Shown here piece after piece: positions 1 to 8,857 of a stretch of 64,000 bases of DNA; within the stretch, counting starts at the first letter, position 1; each line of letters opens with the position of its first letter. A model generated the notes under the pieces. It made no database searches and was not told the DNA's origin. It saw only the letters and a list, made by a program, of their open reading frames with translations. Made by a program: the position numbers and the translations under genes. The stretch comes from Endozoicomonas sp. GU-1 (GTDB lineage: Bacteria; Pseudomonadota; Gammaproteobacteria; Pseudomonadales; Endozoicomonadaceae). Location: positions 1,736,001 to 1,800,000 of the forward strand of contig NZ_CP114771.1 of the NCBI RefSeq assembly GCF_027366395.1, in the 5' to 3' direction.

Positions 1-241
1 GAGCAGTAAACTGAATCCCTTGCTCTTCCACCCGAATATCACTGCCAGTCAATCGACGCTGCCATGGATCAAAAGTAATGTCTTTACCAGACAGGCGTTG
101 CCCTGTCTGTTGATAAAAGCTGTTCAAAACCCGATCAGAAACCTGGGCAAACCACCACCACCCAGAAATAGAAAGCCCCCCCAGAAAAAGCAGCCCCAAA
201 AGCCCCACAAACTGAAAACCACCAACCTGTCTCAACCACAT
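1..241 (-). CDS. Membrane-anchored protein, N-terminal part (runs off the window)
   Basis: Partial gene of about 80 codons reading off the left edge. It starts at ATG 241, preceded by GGAG with a 7-nt spacer. The N-terminus has a short basic start, a hydrophobic glycine/leucine-rich membrane segment (about residues 11-32, ending in a Trp triplet), then a periplasmic-looking stretch with QQTGQRLSGKDI and a DPWQRRLTGSDIR segment. One membrane anchor followed by a 'tG..l..d' pattern resembles AsmA/YhdP/TamB-type envelope proteins, but too little is visible to name the family. It follows hda on the same strand with a gap of about 100 bp and may be co-transcribed with it. Confidence 0.6.
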   Translation of the reverse strand, partial: MWLRQVGGFQFVGLLGLLFLGGLSISGWWWFAQVSDRVLNSFYQQTGQRLSGKDITFDPWQRRLTGSDIRVEEQGIQFTA

Positions 242-338
242 AGGCCAGCTCCAAACCTGATAACCACTCCTTAACCCTAAAAATTCCGCAACAACCAACC
301 CCCAAGGTTTTCACCACACCTGATGCGGAATTTTATGG

Positions 339-1055
339 TCACCAGCTCATGACTTCCTTAACAAAGGGAATGGTGAGCTTGCGCTTGGCGCGCAGAGAGG
401 CACTGTCCAGTTTATGCAACAAGGTAAACAGGTTGCCCATATCCCGGGAACCACGGTGAATAATAAAGCGGGCAACGTCATCACTCAGGTCAAAGCCACG
501 GTAATGGGCCCGAAGTTTGAGCGCTGCGACTTTGTCCCGATCATCCAGTGGGTGCACCTGAAATACCAAGCCCCAGCCAAGGCGGGAGACCAGGTCCTGA
601 AGTTGAATCCCCAGCGCCCTGGGAGGATTGTCCGCCGCCACCAGAAACCGGGTTCTGGAGTCCCGGAGGCGGTTAAACAGATCAAACAGCGCTTCTTCCC
701 ACTCATCGATACCGGCAACCTCACCAATATCGTCAAGGCACACCAGCTGCAGCCGCTCGATACCTTCCAGAAGCTTTGGCGAGTAATAAACCAGCTCTTT
801 CATGGGCAGATAAATACTTCGCCCGCTGCGCCGGTCCACCTGATGACAGGCCGCCTGAAGCAGATGGCTGCAGCCAACCCCTTTGGGGCCGTAGAGGAAA
901 ATAAACTGCTCGGATTCGATGCCGGGAACCGATCTATCCATATCCAGAAGATTGACCAGCGTCTCATTTCGCCCACTGTAGAAGTTGGCGAACGTGGCAT
1001 CGTCTCTTAACTGGACACTGAGCGGTAGCTGCACAGGCAAACTCATAATGGACAT
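339..1055 (-). CDS. hda: DnaA regulatory inactivator Hda
   Basis: A 238-aa DnaA-paralogous AAA+ protein. In the family, Hda with the DNA-loaded beta clamp stimulates ATP hydrolysis by DnaA and so prevents re-initiation. The N-terminus carries the clamp-binding motif QLPLSVQL. A degenerate P-loop GPKGVGCSHLL follows, with Cys where a kinase-type P-loop has Lys; E. coli Hda also deviates there. The Walker B region is LVCLDDIGEV, and DNPPRALGIQLQDL and SRLGWGL match the sensor/arginine-finger region of DnaA-like proteins. ATG 1055 is preferred over the upstream in-frame TTG 1058; ATG 1046 is also possible. Location next to a DUF2066 gene and purM/purN is the usual gammaproteobacterial context. 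Confidence 0.93.
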   Translation of the reverse strand: MSIMSLPVQLPLSVQLRDDATFANFYSGRNETLVNLLDMDRSVPGIESEQFIFLYGPKGVGCSHLLQAACHQVDRRSGRSIYLPMKELVYYSPKLLEGIERLQLVCLDDIGEVAGIDEWEEALFDLFNRLRDSRTRFLVAADNPPRALGIQLQDLVSRLGWGLVFQVHPLDDRDKVAALKLRAHYRGFDLSDDVARFIIHRGSRDMGNLFTLLHKLDSASLRAKRKLTIPFVKEVMSW

Positions 1056-1416
1056 CAAATCCGTAAAGGTAGTGTGATACTGACAACAGAAACTGCAACA
1101 TTACAAAAGACAGTAACACAATAAAACCGTTCAATTATCAACCGGTATTGACTGATATCAATAGACCGGTCAATAAATCGTCTTCAGCCCTGCTTTGCAA
1201 CCGTTATGACACTATATGGGCTGTTTGTTAACAGAGAAAGAGTATGACAAAAACAGGACAACAAAAGTGTATCAGTCTTTCTCTTCGGCTGCTCCGGCAT
1301 GGCAAAGATTGCTGGCCTTGTCGTTTCTATGCAGGTGGTGCAAGAGTACCATAATTATCTCGGCCTTGGGCAGGGCTATAAGCAAGTAGTAACTTCAAAG
1401 GCGATGGTTATATACG
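1056..1416. promoter_or_regulatory. Upstream region of hda, 361 bp without a gene
   Basis: No convincing coding region on either strand. The part nearest hda is AT-rich and contains an imperfect palindromic cluster at about 1138-1175, with CCGGTATTGA and TCAATAGACCGG around a GATATC core, which is a candidate operator or promoter for hda. The ankyrin gene ends at 1417, so hda must be transcribed from within this stretch or read through from that gene. Confidence 0.4.
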
Positions 1417-2892
1417 CTACCCCCAGAATTCTTCATGAAACCAATCCACCGAATCAACCGGAGGTAGACTGCCCCATGCCAAAGCCCCATCTTCACGATC
1501 TTCAGTTTCATATTCAGATCTGTAAAAGGCCCGGAGTTCTTCCTCGTTATCCACAAGAATGGGTAATTGAATCTGAGCGCAATAGTTTTTCAAATTTGCC
1601 GACAGGGGAAGCTGATCAAAACCTCTATCTAACATCTGTCGTTGAATGACTCGACAACACTGGCTTTTCAGAGAAAAAAAAGTTTCTGGTAGTTCAGGCG
1701 ATAAAAGATCCCCATACCTTTCTTTTAATAAGGTTAATACCGTCTTGTAGTGCGAAACATCAACGCCTCGCAATGAACAATACTTATCGATATCCTTAAA
1801 CGATAAAAAGTTCTTCGGCATTTTTTCGTACAAATACCTGAGTAAGGACTCATTCCCATACACAGCTGCAAACAAAAAAACCAGCCCTTCGTTTTGACAG
1901 GTCGCTTTTTCCCAGCCTTCACCCAGCAAAATTTGAAGATACTGCAAGCTCCCATTCTTGATGGCTATTATCAGCGGAAACCAGGCATTCATGTCGCATT
2001 GATCAACAGGAGCCCCATGTTCAATCAGCAACGCCAATAGATCGGGTCTCTCAGCACCATAATCATTAACCAGTATATTGAGGGCCGATAATCCGAACAG
2101 ATTAACCAATGTCACATCTGCCTGATAATCAAGCAACGATCTGACAATATCCTCATTTTTTGTCTTGCAGGCTTTCATCAGACTTGTCCAGCCATTCACA
2201 TCCTGGATATTAACGTCTGCCCCTGAACGCAATAGCAGATTAACAGCGTCAGCATTGCCCTCTTGTACCGCCACATGCAAAGCATTCGAACCCAAAACCC
2301 TATTAATCTCAACCGTCTCAACCTTGAGTATAATCCTGGCAAGCTCCAGGAAATTTCTTTCAATCGCCAGCATTAAAGGAGTGCACCAGCGATGCGAAGT
2401 TTTACTGATTACCTCCATATTAAAATCAAGAAGAGGCTCGTGGATTAAGGATTGGACTACTTCACTATCGTTATTTTCGATAGCTGTGAGTAGACGTTTG
2501 GCAGCATTACCTCCATCACTCTTTAACTCAGATTCCCTGCCCCACTGCTTTGCCTCCCCCTGCGTCAAAAGCACTGGCATCCTCTTCTTGCTACACCGGG
2601 AAGGCTCATTATTTTCACAAGGGCAAGTGGTCAAATCGGGTAAGGAAACCGATCTTCTGACCGGTTCACCAATCTCTGAAAAACGATTGCTCAAGCCAGG
2701 GCAGGCCGGGGTATTTTCCAGAGACCAAAGCGACCGGTTAAAACACGATAATGGTTTGGTATTTCTGACTACAGGAGCTGCAACCTGTGCATCCCGGGTA
2801 CTGCCTTGATACCGCAAATAACTCCAGCCGGTTGTGCAAGAACTATCACTACTAATCACATGGACCACCGCATAGTATAACTCTGACAGCAA
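1417..2892 (-). CDS. Ankyrin-repeat protein with C-terminal SOCS-box-like motif (ASB-like)
   Basis: A 491-aa protein. About residues 125-385 form some seven ankyrin repeats, with cores such as NALHVAVQEGNADAVNLLL, NGWTSLMKACKTKNEDIV and GADVNIQD. Behind the repeats, residues 407-416 (SLKSQCCRVI) fit the Elongin-BC box pattern [APST]LxxxCxxx[hydrophobic], and LPLS at 428-431 followed by ANLKNY resembles the Cul5 box (LPLP) of SOCS boxes. Ankyrin repeats plus a terminal SOCS box is the layout of animal ASB ubiquitin-ligase receptors. The tail is acidic/aromatic (DWFHEEFWG). The start is uncertain: TTG 2892 opens the frame without a Shine-Dalgarno sequence, and the first internal ATG (2580) would still keep all ankyrin repeats. 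The gene sits between hda and DUF2066, which are normally close neighbours, so it looks inserted. A host-directed effector role is inference. Confidence 0.8.
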   Translation of the reverse strand: MLSELYYAVVHVISSDSSCTTGWSYLRYQGSTRDAQVAAPVVRNTKPLSCFNRSLWSLENTPACPGLSNRFSEIGEPVRRSVSLPDLTTCPCENNEPSRCSKKRMPVLLTQGEAKQWGRESELKSDGGNAAKRLLTAIENNDSEVVQSLIHEPLLDFNMEVISKTSHRWCTPLMLAIERNFLELARIILKVETVEINRVLGSNALHVAVQEGNADAVNLLLRSGADVNIQDVNGWTSLMKACKTKNEDIVRSLLDYQADVTLVNLFGLSALNILVNDYGAERPDLLALLIEHGAPVDQCDMNAWFPLIIAIKNGSLQYLQILLGEGWEKATCQNEGLVFLFAAVYGNESLLRYLYEKMPKNFLSFKDIDKYCSLRGVDVSHYKTVLTLLKERYGDLLSPELPETFFSLKSQCCRVIQRQMLDRGFDQLPLSANLKNYCAQIQLPILVDNEEELRAFYRSEYETEDREDGALAWGSLPPVDSVDWFHEEFWG

Positions 2893-2907
2893 ACAGCCAG
2901 GAGCCTG

Positions 2908-4071
2908 TCAGTAAGACCAACTGTAGCGCATAGTTGCCGAAGAGTCAGAACCCGGTGCAACCGGCCGGAGGTTTCGACCCAGGGCCAGGGCATCGGCCAA
3001 CTGGCTTTCAGAGCCATCAATAACCAGCTCCAACTCAATTGTTGAACCTGCCACCCGATGAACAGACACATCACGAATGGCGGTGATCCGCTCAAGGTAT
3101 TTATTCAAAGCGGCATAATCGTCCAGACTGACAACATTCTCAACCACCAGCAGAGTCTTGCCACTGGCATCGGAGGCATCAATAGCATAGTGCCGGGACA
3201 GGGTTGTGCCTACCAGATCAGCGGCCAGCTGTGTCAACGCAACAGCATCCAGGCCATTAACCGCCACAGACTGACTTATTCCCCGGAATATCAGCGTCAA
3301 CCGTCCATTGTAGCGTTCGTTTTGCGCCAGAGCGTCCGGTGACAGAGCACGGGACAAACGCCCGGTCAGAATCGATTCAGAACCATAACGCCGGGAAGCG
3401 TCCTGCAATTTGTGGGTAAAGCCGCCCCATACATCAACGGTGGAAATCGCCCCGGCATCTTCAAAGTCCATCAACGGAAAGAGCACCGGCAAGCCACGCC
3501 CCTGAAAGCTCTCGGCAAACACTGCGGGAAGAGTCCCTGAAGCATTGACGATTGAGCGCTGCCCAACGCTCTCCACCGCCAGCCACACCAGTGTCGATGG
3601 TCTGCTCTGCCCCCAGATGGCCACACCGGCACTGCGCAGCAGGCGGTTAATTGCCTGGTCATCAAATACCGCCTGCAAATACTGCTGACGGTTGAGGGAG
3701 GACGCCTGATCAGCAGAAGAGCTGCGAAAACCAAACTTGCGAATGTAGGCTTCCGGCTTGGCCAGCGCACTTTTTATCACACTGTTGGCCAGCACCTCAC
3801 GCTGTCCGGCCACTTTCACCAGCACCTCTGCCAGTGCCTGAGACATGGCATCCGCCCGCTCCTGGTAACCTTGTCCGGACACTGGCACTTCCTGACTGTA
3901 TAGCCCTTTGACCAAGGCCGCATGGGTATTTTCAGGCAATATGGACAATACCAGAAGACCCACTACAAGACCGGCCGCCTTAACGGCTGAACGGGCTTCA
4001 GGGGCAGACAGTAAGGTCAGCGGACTGATCAGGTTTCGCAGGAGAGCGTTGCATCGCTTAGCCACAGGCAT
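2908..4071 (-). CDS. DUF2066 domain-containing exported protein
   Basis: A 387-aa protein of the DUF2066 family, which has no assigned biochemical role and is commonly found beside purM in gammaproteobacteria. ATG 4071 is chosen because AGGA lies 8 nt upstream; the frame stays open to 4191 with a second ATG at 4089. The N-terminus has a basic stretch and a hydrophobic segment (AAGLVVGLLVLSIL) with likely cleavage after the THA of NTHAALV, so export to the periplasm is expected. The mature part begins with the typical region of the family (the GLYSQEVPV segment, QALAEVLVKVAG). It is divergent from purM, and the ankyrin gene starts 15 bp behind it on the same strand. Confidence 0.85.
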   Translation of the reverse strand: MPVAKRCNALLRNLISPLTLLSAPEARSAVKAAGLVVGLLVLSILPENTHAALVKGLYSQEVPVSGQGYQERADAMSQALAEVLVKVAGQREVLANSVIKSALAKPEAYIRKFGFRSSSADQASSLNRQQYLQAVFDDQAINRLLRSAGVAIWGQSRPSTLVWLAVESVGQRSIVNASGTLPAVFAESFQGRGLPVLFPLMDFEDAGAISTVDVWGGFTHKLQDASRRYGSESILTGRLSRALSPDALAQNERYNGRLTLIFRGISQSVAVNGLDAVALTQLAADLVGTTLSRHYAIDASDASGKTLLVVENVVSLDDYAALNKYLERITAIRDVSVHRVAGSTIELELVIDGSESQLADALALGRNLRPVAPGSDSSATMRYSWSY

Positions 4072-4416
4072 CAATAAAATCCTGTACATAAAAATCAAAT
4101 GAACATCATTCTGCCATAAATCCGGCAAAAAATACTGCATTTGCCAACGTCTGGACAACTGCGGGCATTGAAAATGCACTATGGTAATCACTTCTCACCC
4201 TGAAATCAGATCCAAATTACCAAAAATTACCACCAGACATCAGCGACAATGCGGTAACAGCATTGCGATAAATACCACAGCCTCCTAGAATAGCCGCCTT
4301 CATCCACCCAAACCGTGTTGGACTGAACACCGCCCCCGGTCAGTGAACAGTCCGGATTAAAACACTGTCGGCACCGCCGGTGGTAACAAGCTCTGGCAAC
4401 AAGCGGATTGATATCA
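4072..4416. promoter_or_regulatory. Divergent promoter region, DUF2066 / purM
   Basis: A 345-bp stretch between divergent genes with no supported ORF. It holds a perfect 6-bp inverted repeat, CAATGC and GCATTG, at 4247-4265 with a 7-nt loop, about 150 bp before purM. I looked for a PurR-type operator and did not see a convincing one. Confidence 0.4.
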
Positions 4417-5463
4417 ATGAACAAATCGGATTCCAGAACCTCCCTGAGTTACAAGGATGCAGGTGTCGATATCGACGCTGGCAACGCTCTGGTTGAGCGC
4501 ATTAAACAGGTAGCAAAGGCCACCTCCCGCCCTGAGGTAATGGGTGGCCTGGGCGGTTTTGGAGCGCTGTGCCAACTGCCAGCCGGATACAAAGAACCGG
4601 TTCTGGTTTCCGGCACCGATGGCGTGGGTACCAAACTGAAGCTGGCCATGGACCTGGGGATGCATGACCATATCGGCATTGATCTGGTGGCCATGTGCGT
4701 CAACGACCTGCTGGTTTGTGGTGCCGAGCCCCTGTTCTTTCTGGACTATTACGCCACCGGCCAATTAAATGTGGATGTGGCTGAACGCGTGGTCACCGGG
4801 ATTGGCAAAGGCTGTGAACAGTCTGGCTGCGCCCTGATCGGGGGTGAAACGGCGGAGATGCCCGGGATGTACCAGGGTGACGATTACGATCTGGCGGGTT
4901 TCTGTGTCGGCGTGGTGGAAAAGTCTGAAATCATTGATGGCAGCAACGTCTCCCCCGGTGACGTGTTAATCGGTTTGAAATCCAGCGGACCACACTCCAA
5001 CGGTTATTCACTGATCCGCAAGGTTCTGGAAGTCGCCGGTTCAGACCTCAGCGCCCCGCTGGCAGGCAAGCCTCTGGCAGAACACCTGATGGCTCCAACC
5101 CGCATTTACGTCAAATCATTGCTGCAGCTGCAAAAGGAACTGCCGATCCACGCCATGGCTCACATTACCGGGGGCGGCTTGCCAGAGAATCTGCCAAGGG
5201 TTATTCCCAAGGGCTGTCGTGCGGTGATCAACACACAGAGTTGGGAAATCCCGGCCATCTTCCGTTTCCTGCAGGAAAAAGGCAATATTGAGACCTTTGA
5301 ACTGTACCGTACCTTCAATTGTGGTATCGGTATGGTGCTCTGCATCCCACAAGGCCATCGGGAGCAGGCAATCCGGCGTCTGGCAGCGCTGGGAGAAGAA
5401 AGCGTCATTATCGGCCATATTGAATCCGCAGACAGCGATGGCGATCCTGTGGTGTTTCAATAA
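4417..5463 (+). CDS. purM: Phosphoribosylformylglycinamidine cyclo-ligase (AIR synthetase)
   Basis: A 348-aa PurM, the ATP-dependent ring-closing enzyme that makes aminoimidazole ribonucleotide in de novo purine synthesis. Family signatures are [16 protein letters not shown] at the N-terminus, [12 protein letters not shown] in the nucleotide-binding region, [11 protein letters not shown], and [16 protein letters not shown]. Length is normal for the family. ATG 4417 is used; an in-frame TTG 9 nt upstream is less likely. purN follows 91 bp downstream on the same strand, the usual purMN pair. Confidence 0.97.
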   Translation: MNKSDSRTSLSYKDAGVDIDAGNALVERIKQVAKATSRPEVMGGLGGFGALCQLPAGYKEPVLVSGTDGVGTKLKLAMDLGMHDHIGIDLVAMCVNDLLVCGAEPLFFLDYYATGQLNVDVAERVVTGIGKGCEQSGCALIGGETAEMPGMYQGDDYDLAGFCVGVVEKSEIIDGSNVSPGDVLIGLKSSGPHSNGYSLIRKVLEVAGSDLSAPLAGKPLAEHLMAPTRIYVKSLLQLQKELPIHAMAHITGGGLPENLPRVIPKGCRAVINTQSWEIPAIFRFLQEKGNIETFELYRTFNCGIGMVLCIPQGHREQAIRRLAALGEESVIIGHIESADSDGDPVVFQ

Positions 5464-5554
5464 CCGTCCTGACCAATATCTGGCCCGGGTGCCATGTCAC
5501 TCTGGCCAACCGGATTCCAATCACAAAACCATTGACAGCATTCAGGAAACAGCA

Positions 5555-6217
5555 GTGAGCGAGAAAAAGCGAGTTGTCGTTCTGTTATCAGGCAACGGCA
5601 GTAACCTTCAGGCACTTCTGGATCAAGAACATCACTACAGTTATCAAATTGTCGGGGTCGTCAGCAACGTACCAGAGGCTTACGGGCTGGAAAGGGCCAG
5701 ACAGCACAAAGTGGCTGCCCTTGGCCTGGACTACAAAATCTTTTCCTCCCGGGGTGCCTTTGACCAGAGACTGGTGGAAGAGGTTAACCGCTTTGAGCCG
5801 GACCTTGTGGTACTGGCCGGATATATGAAAATTCTAGGCCCCGAGTTTGTGGAAAAATTCGCTGGCAGATTGATCAATGTTCACCCCTCCCTGCTCCCGG
5901 AATACAAAGGTCTTGGCACCTATCGTCGGGTACTTGCGGATAAGAAAACCCGCCATGGCTGTACTGTTCACTTTGTCACACCAGAACTGGACAGCGGTGC
6001 CCATATCATTCAGGCTTCAATGAGTGTCGGGCCCGGCGATAATGAAGAGGGTCTGAAACAACGTGTTCAGGCCATGGAGCACCAGATTTACCCCCTGGCC
6101 GTACATCTGATCACCTCCGGCAGGCTGCAACTGAAGGGTGACAACGTGCTACTGGATGATCACCCTATTGACCCACTGGGCTACCAACTGCAGGAAAACG
6201 CCCTGGAACTGGCATGA
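5555..6217 (+). CDS. purN: Phosphoribosylglycinamide formyltransferase (GAR transformylase)
   Basis: A 220-aa PurN, which transfers a formyl group from 10-formyl-tetrahydrofolate to GAR in purine synthesis. It shows the N-terminal VVLLSGNGSNLQALL, the active-site region INVHPSLLPEYKGL with the catalytic Asn and His, and the catalytic Asp in PELDSGAHI. The start is GTG 5555, preceded by AGGA at an 8-nt spacer; the frame is open much further upstream inside purM but without similarity. The stop codon overlaps the next ATG by 4 bp (ATGA), which indicates translational coupling to the DUF3108 gene. Confidence 0.95.
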   Translation: MSEKKRVVVLLSGNGSNLQALLDQEHHYSYQIVGVVSNVPEAYGLERARQHKVAALGLDYKIFSSRGAFDQRLVEEVNRFEPDLVVLAGYMKILGPEFVEKFAGRLINVHPSLLPEYKGLGTYRRVLADKKTRHGCTVHFVTPELDSGAHIIQASMSVGPGDNEEGLKQRVQAMEHQIYPLAVHLITSGRLQLKGDNVLLDDHPIDPLGYQLQENALELA

Positions 6218-7077
6218 TCAATTCGATTCATACGCTTTTTCATCGCCACACAGTGAGCATGAAAGAATCCATAACAACCCATCCCGGCAACTATGGCCCG
6301 GGCACTCTGAGAGCGGCACTAGCCCTGACCCTGGTGCTGGCGGGCAATACCGGCTTTGCTGCCTCCCAGACGAAAAAACCGGATAGCGCTTTCACGCTCA
6401 AGCCATACTCCGCAACCTATAAAGCATCCATCAAGGGGATGCCCTTTGGTGGATCCGGCGAAAGATCCCTGAGACAAAATGCTGATGGCACCTGGACCCT
6501 TGAGTTCAGTGCCGATGCGGCATTTTTCGGGATGAAAGAGACCAGCCATTTTGCCAGTCAAGGTGTGCAACTGATCACCAGCCAATACGTGCAACAAAGA
6601 ACCGGGCTGGGCAACAAACCAACGGAATATGCCACCTTTGACTGGTCCAGCAATAAGGTCAACTGGCAACAGGGGGACCGGCAGTGGTCGATGGACCTGA
6701 AACCGGAAACCCTGGACAACCTGAGTTACCAGCTGAAACTGCGTATGGATCTGGCGGCTGCCCATGGCCAACCGCTAAACTATGTCGTTGCCGATGACGA
6801 TGAAGTCTATCAACGCCAATTCACCATCGAAGGTGAAGAGATATTAAAAACGGACCTTGGCAACCTGAAAACCGTCAGAGTCAAAATACGCAGAGACAGT
6901 GATGAACGGGCCACCTGGATCTGGTTTGCCAAAAACCATGACTACTTTCTGGTAAAGCTGCTGCAGGAAGAAAAAGGCACGGCCTATACCATTGAGATCA
7001 AAGAGGCTGCCATTGACGGCAAGCCACTGAAAAAGAAACCAACCACCAGACTGTCAGAACGCCCCAAACATCCCTGA
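6214..7077 (+). CDS. DUF3108 domain-containing exported protein
   Basis: A 287-aa protein of the DUF3108 family, of unknown biochemical role and often found directly after purN. It overlaps purN by 4 bp. A signal-peptide-like segment ([21 protein letters not shown]) lies about 30 residues in, so the true start may be the ATG at 6259 (MKESITT). The mature part starts with [21 protein letters not shown] and is rich in beta-strand-like alternation, as expected for a periplasmic beta-barrel or lipocalin-like domain. The tail is basic ([10 protein letters not shown]). Confidence 0.85.
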   Translation: MINSIHTLFHRHTVSMKESITTHPGNYGPGTLRAALALTLVLAGNTGFAASQTKKPDSAFTLKPYSATYKASIKGMPFGGSGERSLRQNADGTWTLEFSADAAFFGMKETSHFASQGVQLITSQYVQQRTGLGNKPTEYATFDWSSNKVNWQQGDRQWSMDLKPETLDNLSYQLKLRMDLAAAHGQPLNYVVADDDEVYQRQFTIEGEEILKTDLGNLKTVRVKIRRDSDERATWIWFAKNHDYFLVKLLQEEKGTAYTIEIKEAAIDGKPLKKKPTTRLSERPKHP

Positions 7078-7117
7078 TCACTATTTTTCTTATTTCTGCA
7101 ACCTGAAGGAGCCTGAA

Positions 7118-7526
7118 ATGCGATTTCTTCACACCATGCTGCGTGTTGGCAACCTGGATCGATCCATCGAGTTTTATACGGAAATTCTCGGCATGAAACT
7201 GCTGAGAAAGCACGACAACGAACAGTACCAGTACACCCTCGCTTTTGTTGGCTATGCCGATGAGTCGGAGCAGGCAGTGATTGAACTCACCTACAACTGG
7301 GGCACTGATCAGTACGACCTGGGCAACGCCTTTGGTCATGTTGCCCTGGGCGCTGATGATATTTATGCCACCTGTAATGCCATCCGTAAGGCTGGCGGCA
7401 AAATTACCCGGGAACCGGGTCCGGTGCTTGGGGGGGACCACTGAAATAGCGTTTGTGGAAGATCCGGACGGTTACAAAATCGAGCTGATTCAAGCCAAAG
7501 CCGCTTCTGAAGGGCTTAACGGCTAA
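7118..7526 (+). pseudogene. gloA: Lactoylglutathione lyase (glyoxalase I) broken by +1 in a G7 tract
   Basis: Residues 1-104 read as a clear glyoxalase I with a good Shine-Dalgarno (AAGGAG before ATG 7118). Metal ligands His5, Glu56 and His74 are present at the positions of E. coli GloA. In the run of seven G at 7430-7436 the frame changes and the protein stops as LGGDH. With six G the frame continues through [19 protein letters not shown] to the stop at 7526 and regains the fourth metal ligand (Glu of KIEL). As read, the product lacks one ligand and should be inactive. A sequencing or assembly error, or a phase-variable tract, are both possible. Confidence 0.88.
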
Positions 7527-7628
7527 GAGGCTGTTCGAGAATAGCGCCCGCCCGTAGCGAGGACGGCAGTTTTTGAAACTTTTTAGAAAAAATTAATACT
7601 TCTGCTTTAGTGTATTCGATTCGGCAAT

Positions 7629-7668
7629 AACATTTGCAGAGGACCCGGACGGCTACAAAATCCAGAAA
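7629..7668 (+). pseudogene. Second, isolated copy of a gloA C-terminal fragment
   Basis: The sequence here reads [11 protein letters not shown], almost the same as [11 protein letters not shown] at the end of the broken gloA about 180 bp upstream. Synonymous codons differ, so this is a diverged copy rather than an assembly echo. About 100 bp of unrelated DNA separates the two tails. It lies just before the mltC start. Rearrangement or insertion at the 3' end of gloA is the simplest reading. Confidence 0.5.
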
Positions 7669-7705
7669 AGTAATCACAGAACCGATAAACGACATGGATG
7701 CCATA

Positions 7706-8839
7706 ATGCCCCGTCTTTGCACCCTCATCTTATTGACTGCATTATCATCACCTCTGATCACCGCTTGCTCTTCCGGGCAGGCCAATAGCCATGGAGCCAA
7801 TTACGTCACTAACGCGGCACTGGAGGAGCTTGGCCCTGTCGGCAATGCCATGGACCGGGAAAAGGACGTCATTGCTTTTGAGGCACTGGTTCGCATCTTA
7901 ATCAAGGAAGCCAGGGTGGCCTGGGGGGATGAGAAAAAGGCCAGCAGTAAAGAGTATGTGAAATACACCAACCACTACCGAACCCGGGTATTTGTTGATT
8001 TTGACTCCGGTAAGGTTCATGTGGAAACCCAGGATCGTTCGGACTTAAGAAAAGCGATTGCTGCTATTCTACTGACGCCCTATGCCCCTGATCAGGTGGA
8101 TCTGTTCAGCGACAGAGATGTGCCGGTTGGTGAACAGCCCATGCTGTATGGACAGGTACTGGATCATGAAAAGCAGCCCATCCGCTGGCAGTGGCGCGCC
8201 TTGAGGTATGCCGATTACCTGATTCAAAACCAGCTGACCACCCGGCGATCCCCAAAGGGACGGATTTACGCCGTGGACTTTGAACTGGTGGAAGACCACT
8301 TATCACAACGACAATATCAATACGCCAGCCTGGTTCGCAAATACGCCCGCATTTATGATGTTGAAGAGAGCCTGATTTACGCAGTGATTCGCACGGAAAG
8401 CAGCTTCAACCCCTATGCCGTGAGCTCGTCAAATGCCTATGGCCTGATGCAGATCATACCCAAAACGGCAGGTCGGGATGTGTTTGAAAGAGTGAAAAAA
8501 CTGCCCGGGCAGCCCAGCAAAAACTGGCTCTTTCAGCCCCATAACAATATTGATACCGGAACAGCGTACCTGTCGCTGCTGGAAAATCATTACCTGAAGC
8601 AGATCCGTGATCCACTGTCACGGAAATATACGATCATCTCCGCCTATAATGGCGGTGCTGGTAATGTCTTCGCCACCTTTGATCGCAACAGCCGTGATCG
8701 TGCCATACAGAAAATCAACGGCCTGAAGCCAAACCAGGTATATTGGGCACTGACACAGAAACACCCTCGGGGAGAAAGCAGGCGTTACCTGGAAAAAGTC
8801 TCTACCGCTCAGAAGGATTTTTATCAGGGAAATATTTAA
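7706..8839 (+). CDS. mltC: Membrane-bound lytic murein transglycosylase C
   Basis: A 377-aa outer-membrane lipoprotein that cleaves peptidoglycan glycan strands to 1,6-anhydro ends. A signal peptide with lipobox ITAC (Cys21 from this start) is followed by the MltC-specific N-terminal domain (VKYTNHYRTRVFVDFDSGKV, QVDLFSD, LYGQVLDHEKQPIRW). The SLT domain then carries the catalytic Glu in RTESSFNPYAVS, GLMQIIPKTAG and the AYNGGAG motif. ATG 7706 gives a conventional lipoprotein signal; ATG 7694 is an alternative four codons upstream, and the frame opens at TTG 7634 inside the gloA tail fragment. Length is close to E. coli MltC. Confidence 0.93.
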   Translation: MPRLCTLILLTALSSPLITACSSGQANSHGANYVTNAALEELGPVGNAMDREKDVIAFEALVRILIKEARVAWGDEKKASSKEYVKYTNHYRTRVFVDFDSGKVHVETQDRSDLRKAIAAILLTPYAPDQVDLFSDRDVPVGEQPMLYGQVLDHEKQPIRWQWRALRYADYLIQNQLTTRRSPKGRIYAVDFELVEDHLSQRQYQYASLVRKYARIYDVEESLIYAVIRTESSFNPYAVSSSNAYGLMQIIPKTAGRDVFERVKKLPGQPSKNWLFQPHNNIDTGTAYLSLLENHYLKQIRDPLSRKYTIISAYNGGAGNVFATFDRNSRDRAIQKINGLKPNQVYWALTQKHPRGESRRYLEKVSTAQKDFYQGNI

Positions 8840-8857
8840 CGGTTGCGTTTTTCGATA

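Noticed and set aside
20-274. Plus-strand ORF of 84 codons with Pro/Lys-rich product
   Set aside because: Antisense to the membrane-anchored protein start, which has a Shine-Dalgarno and a proper membrane segment.
780-960. Cys in place of Lys in the Hda P-loop as evidence for a defective protein
   Set aside because: Hda proteins commonly have a degenerate P-loop (Arg in E. coli), so this is not treated as a defect.
414-1010. Plus-strand ORF of 198 codons
   Set aside because: Lies antisense within hda, whose domains are certain.
1299-1649. Plus-strand ORF of 116 codons
   Set aside because: Overlaps the 3' end of the ankyrin gene antisense and has no recognisable domain or start signal.
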